This document shows positions 8,849 to 16,241 of a stretch of DNA of 38,292 bases, piece by piece. Each line of letters begins with the position of its first letter. Positions within the stretch are counted from its first letter, which is position 1. This DNA comes from a virus. The notes beneath the pieces were generated by a model. It was not told the origin of the DNA. It ran no database searches and saw nothing but the letters and a program-made list of their open reading frames with translations. The stretch is taken from IMG/VR virus record IMGVR_UViG_3300009128_000056, positions 1 through 38,292 of that record; one strand, written 5' to 3'. A program made the translations under genes and the position numbers.

Positions 8849-9820
8849 ATGACGCATGCATATCAAACACAAGAATTTCACTTTACTGAAGTAGAGTTAA
8901 AAGGAGAAAAGAAGTATTTCATTGAAGGTTATATTAGTTCAATTAAACCAGATGATTTTAATGAAGTTGTAACTCTCAAAGCTCAAGAATCTTTAGCTAG
9001 GCAAGTTCAAAACAAAATCATTACTATGGATGTTGAGCATGAAGAGTTTTTAGACGGTAATGGTCAAGTATTACCTAGACCTAAAAGCAATCACGTCCCA
9101 GTCGCAAAGATAGTTGAAAGCGAATTAAGATCGAAGGGCGTATGGGTCAAAGCTGAGATAAATAAAAATTCATCTAGATTTGGGGAAATTTGGGGAAGTA
9201 TTAAAGATCAGTTTTTACATTCATTTAGTATTGCATTTGCGACTGTTAAAGCCATCACTAAAGAAGTTCAAGGAAGAGCTATGCGTTTCATTGAAGATTT
9301 AAACTTAATTAATGTAACACTGACAGGATGCCCTGTCAATAAGAATGCCACATTTACACCAGTAATGAAGGCTGTTTTAAAAACCATGGAGGGAAGTAAT
9401 ATGTCAGAAGAAGAAAGTAAAAAACAAGAAGAAAATAAAGAACCAGAAAAAGATGCTGGTAAAAAAGAAGAAGATAGTAAAGCAGCAGAAGCTGATAAGG
9501 CTGAAGAAGATAAAGAAAAAAGCTCTTTAGAAGAAGTAAAAAAAGATATTGAAGAACAAAAAGCAGCGTTGGAAAAAGAGAAAAAAGCCTTAGAAGACGC
9601 TAAGAAAGTTTTTGAAGACGATAAAAAGAAACAGGAAGAAGCATTAAAAGATCCTGAAGGGCCAATGGCTCAGATTAAATCTTTGAAAGCCCAAGCTGAA
9701 GAAAACAAAAAAACAATGGCTGAATTAAAAGCCAAACTTGAGGCTCCTATTCTTAAATCTCGTGTAGAGAAGGAGAAAAAAGAAGGATTGTATAAACAAG
9801 ATCCTTTAGATACAATATAA
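8849..9820 (+). CDS. Prohead protease fused to scaffold
   Basis: 323 residues. The N-terminal 180 residues look like an HK97-type (S78/U35) prohead protease: His in 'MDVEHEEF' (about residue 64), Ser in 'LHSFSIAFA' (about 125-127), and 'LINVTLTGCPVNKNATF' near the end of the domain. Residues about 185-310 are a long charged coiled coil of Lys/Glu/Ala expected to be the scaffold. The protease cleaves scaffold and capsid during maturation. An internal start at 9401 could make free scaffold (see separate entry). Confidence 0.85.
   Translation: MTHAYQTQEFHFTEVELKGEKKYFIEGYISSIKPDDFNEVVTLKAQESLARQVQNKIITMDVEHEEFLDGNGQVLPRPKSNHVPVAKIVESELRSKGVWVKAEINKNSSRFGEIWGSIKDQFLHSFSIAFATVKAITKEVQGRAMRFIEDLNLINVTLTGCPVNKNATFTPVMKAVLKTMEGSNMSEEESKKQEENKEPEKDAGKKEEDSKAAEADKAEEDKEKSSLEEVKKDIEEQKAALEKEKKALEDAKKVFEDDKKKQEEALKDPEGPMAQIKSLKAQAEENKKTMAELKAKLEAPILKSRVEKEKKEGLYKQDPLDTI
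9388..9403 (+). promoter_or_regulatory. Internal ribosome binding site and in-frame start for free scaffold
   Basis: GGAGGG at 9388-9393 lies seven bases before an in-frame ATG at 9401. Translation from it (MSEEESKKQEENK...) gives about 139 residues, almost exactly the coiled-coil part of the fusion. This copies the logic of lambda C/Nu3, where scaffold is made from a nested start. Confidence 0.6.
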
Positions 9821-9835
9821 ACGGAGGAATGCAAA

Positions 9836-10996
9836 ATGGAAGAAGGAACAGGAACAAAAGCTGTTGGCGGAAATTTCAATGCAGCTGGTGCTTATCAGCA
9901 AAGTTTTGGAATGTTGCCACACAAGACAGTTTATCAATCAGCTAACCTAAAAAGTTTAGCAACTGGTAAACCGACTTTTAATGTTGATCTGAGAAACAAC
10001 CTAAACGGCGCATTTCAAGTAGGCCTAAAAGCCCACTCTACCACATCAGGCGGAGCAGGTACGGCAGGTTATGCTATGGTGCCAATTTTCGTTGATCCTA
10101 AGATCATAGACCAAACAAGACAATATACCCCAGTGGTAGAAATTATACCAAGGGTAACAAATCAGGGAATGTTTGCTGATTATAACAACATAACAGCAAA
10201 AGGTGGTGCATACACTAGAGGAGAAGATGCAGCATTAAGTGAAACAAATACAACATACGACAGAAACAGCACTGAGATTAAGTTTTTATACGCTGTAGGA
10301 AGAGTAACTGGCCCATCTAAGGCAGCACAACCTAGCTATGTTTTAGCAGGAATGCAACCTGGAAGCGGTGCAACAGGCCCTTTCTCAGACCAAAGTGCTC
10401 CTAATGCTAAGCAACAGGAAGTATTGGTTAAATCAAGAGAAATTAGAGAACTTGAAGAGAACTTAATCATAAACGGTAACGCTACAACATCAGGTATTGC
10501 TGGTAACCCTAATGGAACTGAGTACGATGGAATCATTACTTTAATGAGTTCAACAAACACAGTTGCAAAAGGTACAACTGCATTAGCTTTAGGCGATATG
10601 GATTTAGCTGTTAGATATGCGTTTGATGATGGTGGAAGACCTAACTTTGGTGTATGTTCTAGTGGAGTTTACACAGACATCCTAGGATTATTACAGCAGA
10701 AAATAGGTTACATGCAAGCTACTAGTCAAGTATTCTGGGGCTTTTCAACAATTGTATATCACACAATGGTTGGAGATATTCCAATTATACCGAGCATGTT
10801 TATGAGTAACGTATCTGGCAGTAAGGCTATTTACTTTTTAGACTTAAGTGTTGTTGAAATGAGAGTTTTACAAGACCTAACCTTTGAAGAGTTAGCACAT
10901 ACTAACGACAGTGACAAGTTTATGTTGAAGATTTACGAAGCTTTAATCATAAGAAACACCGCATTTTGTTCTAGCGTAACTGCTATATCAGGTTGA
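9836..10996 (+). CDS. Major capsid protein (HK97 fold)
   Basis: 386 residues, directly downstream of the protease-scaffold with an ACGGAGGA site. Position, length and composition fit an HK97-fold capsid protein: flexible N-terminus, 'FVDPKIIDQTRQYTPVVEIIPRV' near 80-100, 'EENLIINGNATTSG' near 205, 'VCSSGVYTDILGLLQQKIGY' near 270, and a C-terminal 'LKIYEALIIRNTAFCSSV'. No clear N-terminal delta domain, in keeping with a separate scaffold encoded upstream. Confidence 0.85.
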   Translation: MEEGTGTKAVGGNFNAAGAYQQSFGMLPHKTVYQSANLKSLATGKPTFNVDLRNNLNGAFQVGLKAHSTTSGGAGTAGYAMVPIFVDPKIIDQTRQYTPVVEIIPRVTNQGMFADYNNITAKGGAYTRGEDAALSETNTTYDRNSTEIKFLYAVGRVTGPSKAAQPSYVLAGMQPGSGATGPFSDQSAPNAKQQEVLVKSREIRELEENLIINGNATTSGIAGNPNGTEYDGIITLMSSTNTVAKGTTALALGDMDLAVRYAFDDGGRPNFGVCSSGVYTDILGLLQQKIGYMQATSQVFWGFSTIVYHTMVGDIPIIPSMFMSNVSGSKAIYFLDLSVVEMRVLQDLTFEELAHTNDSDKFMLKIYEALIIRNTAFCSSVTAISG

Positions 10997-11006
10997 GGTG
11001 GTTTGA

Positions 11007-11276
11007 ATGGCTAATGTAAATGCAGCAGTAGAAGAAGTGGCTCCTTTAGGGGCAGCAAATAACTCAGGCTTCAGGCTTGGTTATTTGAATAGTGCAACTA
11101 AGGCAGCGCAAAACGACACCGTAACCATTACTAATGCTTTTGCTGTTGAATGGGCAACATTAACAATAGATGCAGATGGAACTGAAGAAGCAGTAACTAT
11201 CGCAACTAACGTTATTACGTTGACTGATACAACAACAGGTGCAGTTAGTGGATTGGTTTTTTATAGAGCGAGATAG
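11007..11276 (+). CDS. Small head protein (decoration candidate)
   Basis: 89 residues. Thr/Ala/Val-rich and beta-predicted, without charged clusters. Follows the major capsid gene, the usual place for capsid decoration or fibre proteins. Loosely similar in composition to the next gene. No specific family recognised. Confidence 0.6.
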   Translation: MANVNAAVEEVAPLGAANNSGFRLGYLNSATKAAQNDTVTITNAFAVEWATLTIDADGTEEAVTIATNVITLTDTTTGAVSGLVFYRAR

Positions 11277-11289
11277 GAGGTAAAACAAA

Positions 11290-11550
11290 ATGGCAGCAAT
11301 ATTATTAAGCGATTGTACTGTTAGTCAATGGAATGTTAATGGATGGAAAATGGTTCAGATAGTTACACCTGCAACTGCAGATGATGGAGACACAATTGAT
11401 GCTTCATCTTTGTTTGATTCAGTATGCTTTTCATTTGTTAGTGCAGCAACAGATGGAACTCTTACAGATGTAGCAACAACCAGTACAACCATAACATTGC
11501 CTGGTTCGACAGACAATGAGGCTAGAACAATTTTATCAATAGGCCACTAA
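11290..11550 (+). CDS. Small head protein (decoration candidate)
   Basis: 86 residues with an AGGAGG site upstream. Beta-rich (VTPATADDGDTID, TLTDVATTSTTITLPG), possibly a paralogue of the preceding protein. A T-rich tract follows its stop. Assignment rests on location between capsid and connector genes. Confidence 0.6.
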   Translation: MAAILLSDCTVSQWNVNGWKMVQIVTPATADDGDTIDASSLFDSVCFSFVSAATDGTLTDVATTSTTITLPGSTDNEARTILSIGH

Positions 11551-11552
11551 GC

Positions 11553-11577
11553 CTTTTGATTTTTTTATTTTTTCATT
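11553..11577 (+). terminator. T-rich tract, archaeal-type terminator
   Basis: After the stop at 11550 the sequence is almost pure T with runs of seven and six T separated by A. Archaeal RNA polymerase terminates on such tracts. It may lower expression of downstream head genes relative to capsid. Confidence 0.45.
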
Positions 11578-11596
11578 ATTAATGGAGGTTATAACT

Positions 11597-11788
11597 ATGG
11601 AAATTAAAGTATTAGAAAGAAACGAAAAGGCAGAAGTTCCTTATGAACTTGTTCAGGAAGTTTATCAAAATGGAACTACGAGATTGGCGTGTAGACCGTT
11701 AGTTAAGAGGGACGCAGAAGATGTGCCTTTGTACGAACAAGAAGCAGTTAAAAAACCAAAAAAGAAAAGTTCAAAGAAAAAGAAATAA
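11597..11788 (+). CDS. Small protein with Lys-rich tail
   Basis: 63 residues from the ATG at 11597, supported by GGAGG at 11584-11588. The C-terminal 12-15 residues are nearly all Lys and Ser (KKPKKKSSKKKK). Possibly binds DNA or capsid interior. No family recognised. Confidence 0.6.
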   Translation: MEIKVLERNEKAEVPYELVQEVYQNGTTRLACRPLVKRDAEDVPLYEQEAVKKPKKKSSKKKK

Positions 11789-11800
11789 TAGAGGTTTAAA

Positions 11801-12628
11801 ATGTATGTTACAGCCGATGAAGTATATGGTGCTACTACTTTAACTAGTAGTGAAGTAACTGAAGCTAATGTGAATGCTTTTATATTGGCAGCAGAGAAAG
11901 ACGTAGATAGATTTACGTTTACTACTTATTGGAATGTTGAAAATAGTGGAACTGCTAGCTCAGGAGGTAGCACTACTTTAGTAGACACTGGCATAGGTTG
12001 GGTTGCAGATGCTTACATTGGCAACTATGTTTGGGTTTATGGTGGAACTGGTTCAGGTCAAGTTAGAGAAATAACAGACAACACTACCGATACGTTGACA
12101 GTTGATAGAGCTTGGGACGATAACCCAGATAACACTAGTACATACAGAATAATTTACACCGCTACACCCCCTTATTATTCTACGCCGAGTGTTGACGGTA
12201 CAGGCATAGATACATTATTTATAGAATTTTATCCTCTAAGGATTTTAGAATCCTTAACAATAAATACGACTTCAGTAACCACAACTAATGTTTATCAATA
12301 TCCAGAGATTGGAAAGTTAATTATAAGTTCAGATGGCGAAACTGGTACTTTCGACAATTCGAAACCTCAATTGATCGATATAGATTACTGGTGGGGAGTT
12401 TATCCTTTGCCGGAAGATGTTAAACGTTTTGTGATAGTTTCAGCAGCATTAAAGACTTTAGAAGCTCAAATGGGTGGAACACATAATCTGCCTTCAACAT
12501 ATAATCTGCCAGAAGGAAGTGTAACAATAGGTCAGGCGTATGTTAATGTAAGAGGAACATATGATGTACTAAAAAAAGAATATGATGAATTAAAAGAGCG
12601 CTTAATTCGCTATCCTACATTACTTTAA
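11801..12628 (+). CDS. Head-tail connector (gp6-like adaptor)
   Basis: 275 residues. The helical ends, 'MYVTADEVYG...NVNAFILAAEKDVDRFT' at the N-terminus and 'PLPEDVKRFVIVSAALKTLEAQMGG' plus 'YDVLKKEYDELKERLIRYP' at the C-terminus, match adaptor proteins (HK97 gp6 / SPP1 gp15) that bind below portal. A beta-rich insert of about 130 residues lies between. Last gene of the head operon before the HNH gene. Confidence 0.75.
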   Translation: MYVTADEVYGATTLTSSEVTEANVNAFILAAEKDVDRFTFTTYWNVENSGTASSGGSTTLVDTGIGWVADAYIGNYVWVYGGTGSGQVREITDNTTDTLTVDRAWDDNPDNTSTYRIIYTATPPYYSTPSVDGTGIDTLFIEFYPLRILESLTINTTSVTTTNVYQYPEIGKLIISSDGETGTFDNSKPQLIDIDYWWGVYPLPEDVKRFVIVSAALKTLEAQMGGTHNLPSTYNLPEGSVTIGQAYVNVRGTYDVLKKEYDELKERLIRYPTLL

Positions 12629-12630
12629 CG

Positions 12631-12644
12631 TAAAATATATAAAG
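12631..12644 (+). promoter_or_regulatory. TATA promoter of free-standing HNH gene
   Basis: TATATAAAG starts at 12636, 31 bases before the ATG at 12667, so the transcript should be leaderless or nearly so. No Shine-Dalgarno is present. The arrangement is almost the same as that of the out-of-frame HNH gene in the terminase intein (30 bases). Confidence 0.65.
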
Positions 12645-12666
12645 CCGCACTTTTAGTGTATGGTTT

Positions 12667-13155
12667 ATGGCAACAAAACAATGTGTTCAATGCAGTAAGA
12701 GCTTTCGAGTCGAACCTGCAAGAATCAACAAAGCAAAATTTTGCTCATACACATGTTACTGGGCTAATAAGAAGAAACAAGGCAAACCTAGTCACTTAAA
12801 GGGCTTTCAAAAGGGCAATAAAGTTAATGTTGGAAGAAAGCGTCCAGACACAACTTATCGTAATATGTACAACAATGGGCTTTGGCGAACCAAAACTAAA
12901 AGGCAAATATCTCCGGGCAAATTAGAACATAACGGTTACATTTGGTTATTAATGCCAAGACATCCTCATGCAAACTCTCAAGGATATGTGAGAGAGCATA
13001 GAGTCATAATGGAAAAACACATAGGACGATTTTTAGAACCTAAAGAAGTCGTTCATCACAAAGATAACAATCCGTTAAATAACGAGTTAAATAACTTAGA
13101 ATTGTTTAATTCACATTCAGAACATATGAAAGCACATCATAATCCAAATATTTAG
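12667..13155 (+). CDS. Free-standing HNH homing endonuclease
   Basis: 162 residues. N-terminal treble-clef-like zinc finger (CVQCSKSF...FCSYTC, residues about 6-33), then a basic linker, then an HNH nuclease of the phage HNH_3 type: 'YVREHRVIMEKHIGRFL' (about 105-122), 'VVHHKDNNPLNNELNNLELF' (about 128-148) and a final His-rich helix 'HSEHMKAHH'. It cuts DNA at a specific site to spread itself. Sits between connector and stopper genes with its own promoter, so it looks inserted. Its zinc finger resembles that of the HNH protein at 35871. Confidence 0.88.
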   Translation: MATKQCVQCSKSFRVEPARINKAKFCSYTCYWANKKKQGKPSHLKGFQKGNKVNVGRKRPDTTYRNMYNNGLWRTKTKRQISPGKLEHNGYIWLLMPRHPHANSQGYVREHRVIMEKHIGRFLEPKEVVHHKDNNPLNNELNNLELFNSHSEHMKAHHNPNI

Positions 13156-13170
13156 ATTAATTATTTAAAT
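13155..13170 (+). promoter_or_regulatory. Late-type promoter P3
   Basis: GATTAATTATTTAAAT, identical to P2, right after or touching the stop codon of the HNH gene. A TTCTTATTATTCT tract follows at 13208-13220. Spacing from core to tract is longer (about 55 bases) than at P1 and P2 (about 40). The leader ends in CACC-AAGG-GGTG, a hairpin that could hide the GGGGTG Shine-Dalgarno. Confidence 0.72.
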
Positions 13171-13257
13171 CAATAAAGTATAACAATAATAGTTCATAGG
13201 AACTTTTTTCTTATTATTCTAAACCGCAGGGTAAAAATCACCAAGGGGTGTTAAACA

Positions 13258-13614
13258 ATGAGTATAAACTTTGATACAGCTGGGTTCACAGCACTTTTAG
13301 ATAATTTTGCAAAGACTATTAGTAGAACTCCTGTTACAAAAACCACTTCTAACATTTCAGGTGATGAGACTTTAACTGAAGGTACTCCTGCAAACATATC
13401 TGGTGCTTTCTTTCGTAAAATCGATGTGCACAATCCTGATAAGTTTGGTTTACTACAAAACGCAGATGCAGTTCTGTTAGTTAAACCTGCAGTAACTGTC
13501 AATAAAGAAGACAAATTAACTTATGAATCTGAAGATTATAGAGTTGATGATGTCGTAACGAGGAGGCTTGGAACTACTGCTTTTTATAAGGCGTGTCAAT
13601 GTTTTAAAATATGA
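13258..13614 (+). CDS. Head-tail stopper-like protein
   Basis: 118 residues. Beta-barrel-like pattern with 'TPANISGAFFRKID', 'LLQNADAVLLVKPAV', 'DKLTYESEDYRVDDVVTRRLG', matching the SPP1 gp16 / HK97 stopper class that closes the head and joins the tail. Located directly before a gp10-like gene, the usual order. Overlaps the next gene by four bases. Confidence 0.7.
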   Translation: MSINFDTAGFTALLDNFAKTISRTPVTKTTSNISGDETLTEGTPANISGAFFRKIDVHNPDKFGLLQNADAVLLVKPAVTVNKEDKLTYESEDYRVDDVVTRRLGTTAFYKACQCFKI

Positions 13615-14006
13615 CTATAATTGAAATTGATGCAAGTGACTTTTTGAATGCTGTATCTTTAGATATTAATGCAGCACTAGTTAGAAAAGCTCCTGTTGAT
13701 ACTGGCAGATTAAAGAACAGTGTTAAATGGGAGGTAAATTATAAAGATAGTTCAATTGATTTTTACATGGTTGATTATGCAAGTGACGTTGAATTTGGAA
13801 CCAAACCTCACGTTATTGTTCCTAAGAATAAGAAAGCATTACATTGGAAATCAGGCGGAAAAGATGTGTTTGCTAAGAAAGTTAATCATCCTGGAACTAG
13901 ACCACAACCATTCATAAGAAACACTTTTTATCACGATTTACCAAATATTTTAGAGAAGAATGCTAAAAGACATTTGAATATGGATGCAGAGGCGAATGTA
14001 TCATGA
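13611..14006 (+). CDS. HK97 gp10-like tail completion protein
   Basis: 131 residues. The motif 'RKAPVDTGRLKNSVKWEV' (about 25-42) with 'YASDVEFGTKPHVI' and 'HPGTRPQPFIRNTF' is characteristic of the gp10/neck family found in siphophages. It acts at the head-tail interface. Overlaps both neighbours by four bases, so translation is probably coupled. Confidence 0.82.
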   Translation: MTIIEIDASDFLNAVSLDINAALVRKAPVDTGRLKNSVKWEVNYKDSSIDFYMVDYASDVEFGTKPHVIVPKNKKALHWKSGGKDVFAKKVNHPGTRPQPFIRNTFYHDLPNILEKNAKRHLNMDAEANVS

Positions 14007-14674
14007 CATCAGTTGTAGATTTAAGAGAAGTAAAAGAAGAGTTGGCAGTTAGCTTAAAGAATGCAGATATATTAACAATAACTCAAAGAGGTGTAACAAC
14101 TGCTACCGACACTGGAACATTTGCTGCAGACTCTACTCATTTGATAGCTGTTTCAACCGTGAGAAATATACGTAGCATAACTGTTGGAGGATCACCGTTA
14201 GCTTTTGGCACAGATTATTCTGTTGATTATGATTATGATGATGCTGGAACTATTAAATGTCAGATTACTTTTGTAGCTGCGCAAACTGGTGCTTATTCAA
14301 TTCCGTATGACTTTGGTGCGGATGAAAGAATCTTTGTAGGTTTCCCAAAAAATACTAGAAAGATAAGCGATTTCCCCGTTATTGGAATGGATATTATTGG
14401 AGCAGATAGTAACGATATTGAAATAACTGGCAGTACTGAAAGACTTAACTTGACTTTAACAATCATAGTTTACGATAAAAAGGTAGAAGATATTGAGGGT
14501 TATATTAAATCAATTAAAGAGCACATAATTGCTAACAAGAAATCATTTTTTCATTTAGCTTATATTCGGCTTTTAGCGATGGGTAACATTGGGCTATTCA
14601 GTGAAGGTAATAAACAAAAAGTGTTCCAGAGAAATATAGATTATCTGGCACCGTTTAATTATGAAACAGTATAG
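14003..14674 (+). CDS. Tail terminator-like protein
   Basis: 223 residues. By position (after gp10-like, before tail tube) it is the tail terminator/completion protein. N- and C-terminal parts are helix-beta (VVDLREVKEELAVSL; VEDIEGYIKSIKEHI), with a beta insert of about 70 residues (IRSITVGGSPLAFGTDY...). The insert resembles viral Ig-like or carbohydrate-binding add-ons. Assignment is by synteny and fold pattern. Confidence 0.65.
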   Translation: MTSVVDLREVKEELAVSLKNADILTITQRGVTTATDTGTFAADSTHLIAVSTVRNIRSITVGGSPLAFGTDYSVDYDYDDAGTIKCQITFVAAQTGAYSIPYDFGADERIFVGFPKNTRKISDFPVIGMDIIGADSNDIEITGSTERLNLTLTIIVYDKKVEDIEGYIKSIKEHIIANKKSFFHLAYIRLLAMGNIGLFSEGNKQKVFQRNIDYLAPFNYETV

Positions 14675-14688
14675 GAGGATAAATAAAA

Positions 14689-15714
14689 ATGGCAAGATCA
14701 ATATACAAAGGATTTGATACTTATGTAATATATGCAGAAGATTCTGCATTTGGAACTCCAGGAACGCCAAGTGGAAGTTCAACATTCGGAAAAGTGACTA
14801 ATTTCACTTATACAATGACAAACAACCTAATTAGATCTCAAGGGATTGGTGAAGGTAGAAATGCAACACAAGTAAGATTGGGTAACTTAGAGATTAAAGG
14901 TTCAATGGATTTTGAAGTAGATAACTTTTCAATATTTCAATATGCTATAGGCGAAGTTTCAGGTGCAGGAGCAATTGCAGATCCATATCAAGTAGACGAA
15001 ATGGATAATATTGGATATGCTTCTGGATTTACGCCGACTTTAACCGTTGAAGTTGGTTCTGAAGGAGGAACTAATGATGACGTAGTTCAGTTAGATGGAG
15101 TAGCATTTGAATCACTTAGAATACGAGCAGAAATAGGACAAGCAGTTACTGGTAGCATGGCTTTTGTTGCTAGGAAAGCTACTAGTTCCACAACTTTAGA
15201 AACATATACTCCTAATGCTGACGGGCCGTTTGTTCCTATTTCAGGGAATGTAACTGTTGGATCAGATTCAGGCAAGGTTGTTAGCTATGAGATGAATGTA
15301 ACTACAGGATTAACTTGGTTTTGGGAATTTGATAGTAGACTAATTGCTCAACCCTTAACTGGTCAACGAAGATATGATTTTACTTTAGTTATGAAGAAAG
15401 ACTATAACGATACTGCGTCTACGTTAAGTGCTATAGAAGCGCGTGGTAGAGTTTTAAATGGTGCAACAAACGGTACAACAAACATTGATGCAGCAGAGAT
15501 TCCTAGCGCAGGAACAGTTAGTTTAGATTTAACCGAAGGAGCAGCTTCAGGAGATAGGGTGGTAAACATAGATCTTGAAACTTGTTATTTCGAAAGCTGG
15601 GATGAAACAGTTGGCTTAGATGGAGAAATTGAAGTAACTATTGGTGGCTTTGGTTTAGCAGGTTTAACAGATGGTGCGGATAATGTGCCAATCAGATGGT
15701 ATGCTATTGCTTAG
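14689..15714 (+). CDS. Major tail tube protein
   Basis: 341 residues with an AGGAGG site. Opens 'ARSIYKGFDTYVIYAEDSAFGTPGTP', a typical tail tube beginning, and is beta-rich throughout, including 'LGNLEIKGSMDFEVDNFSIF' and 'YFESWDETVGLDGEIEVTIGG' near the end. Followed by the tail assembly chaperone with frameshift signal and tape measure, which fixes its identity by order. Confidence 0.82.
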   Translation: MARSIYKGFDTYVIYAEDSAFGTPGTPSGSSTFGKVTNFTYTMTNNLIRSQGIGEGRNATQVRLGNLEIKGSMDFEVDNFSIFQYAIGEVSGAGAIADPYQVDEMDNIGYASGFTPTLTVEVGSEGGTNDDVVQLDGVAFESLRIRAEIGQAVTGSMAFVARKATSSTTLETYTPNADGPFVPISGNVTVGSDSGKVVSYEMNVTTGLTWFWEFDSRLIAQPLTGQRRYDFTLVMKKDYNDTASTLSAIEARGRVLNGATNGTTNIDAAEIPSAGTVSLDLTEGAASGDRVVNIDLETCYFESWDETVGLDGEIEVTIGGFGLAGLTDGADNVPIRWYAIA

Positions 15715-15726
15715 GAGGGATAAAAT

Positions 15727-16047
15727 ATGGTAGAATATAAAGCAAAAACGAGCAAAGGAATTGTAGAATTAAGGAAGCCATTAGCTGGCTCAAGAAATGC
15801 AGCAATACTAGCTGCCGAAAGAGCGGATGGAACTCTTAGCGAATACAAATTTAGGTTTGAGCTTTTGCCTTACTGTATAAAATCTCATCCTTTTGGTGTT
15901 AGACCAATAAGGGAAGTGCTTAACGGTTTAGATACTGAAGACTATGATCCCATAATTCAAGAAATGGATAAAATGTTAATTGAATTGGCGGAATTAAAAA
16001 AAAAATCCTCAGGGTCTGTGACGGAGCCAGGCCCGACCAATCAGTAG
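15727..16047 (+). CDS. Tail assembly chaperone, short form
   Basis: 106 residues ending at 16045-16047. Lies between tail tube and tape measure genes, as G of lambda. Helical with acidic C-terminus. Ten A residues at 15996-16005 lie near its end and allow a -1 slip into a long open extension (next entry). The short form is expected to be the major product. Confidence 0.75.
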   Translation: MVEYKAKTSKGIVELRKPLAGSRNAAILAAERADGTLSEYKFRFELLPYCIKSHPFGVRPIREVLNGLDTEDYDPIIQEMDKMLIELAELKKKSSGSVTEPGPTNQ

Positions 16048-16241
16048 CTAAAGAACTAGCTTATTTTATTTTTGCAGATAAATTAGGTTTCACGCCTGAA
16101 CAAGTAGATAACTTAACAATAGAACAATATGATGCTTTTTTAATTATATTAAATAAGAGAGAGGAACGAAACAAAGAATATGGCAACCCAACAAATAACA
16201 GCCAAATTAGTACTAGACACGTCTACGGCAGGAGTCTCTAG
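15727..16241 (+). CDS. Tail assembly chaperone, -1 frameshift form (G-T type)
   Basis: Slipping back one base on the A run at 15996-16005 gives about 93 residues of the first frame plus 78 of the -1 frame, ending at the TAG at 16239-16241. The extension reads KILRVCDGARPDQSVAKEL, then a helical AYFIFADKLGFTPEQVDNL segment, which looks like a real protein and explains the 130 bases between the short form and tape measure. It overlaps the tape measure start by 62 bases. Programmed frameshifts in this gene are conserved in long-tailed phages. Confidence 0.7.
15996..16005 (+). promoter_or_regulatory. Slippery A10 run for programmed -1 frameshift
   Basis: Codons read TTA AAA AAA AAA TCC in frame 0 and ...AAA ATC CTC in the -1 frame. 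A GC-rich stretch follows (GGGTC at 16012 with GACC at 16034-16037 and GGCCC between), which could form a stimulating structure. Placement at the end of the tail chaperone matches the known device. Confidence 0.7.
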
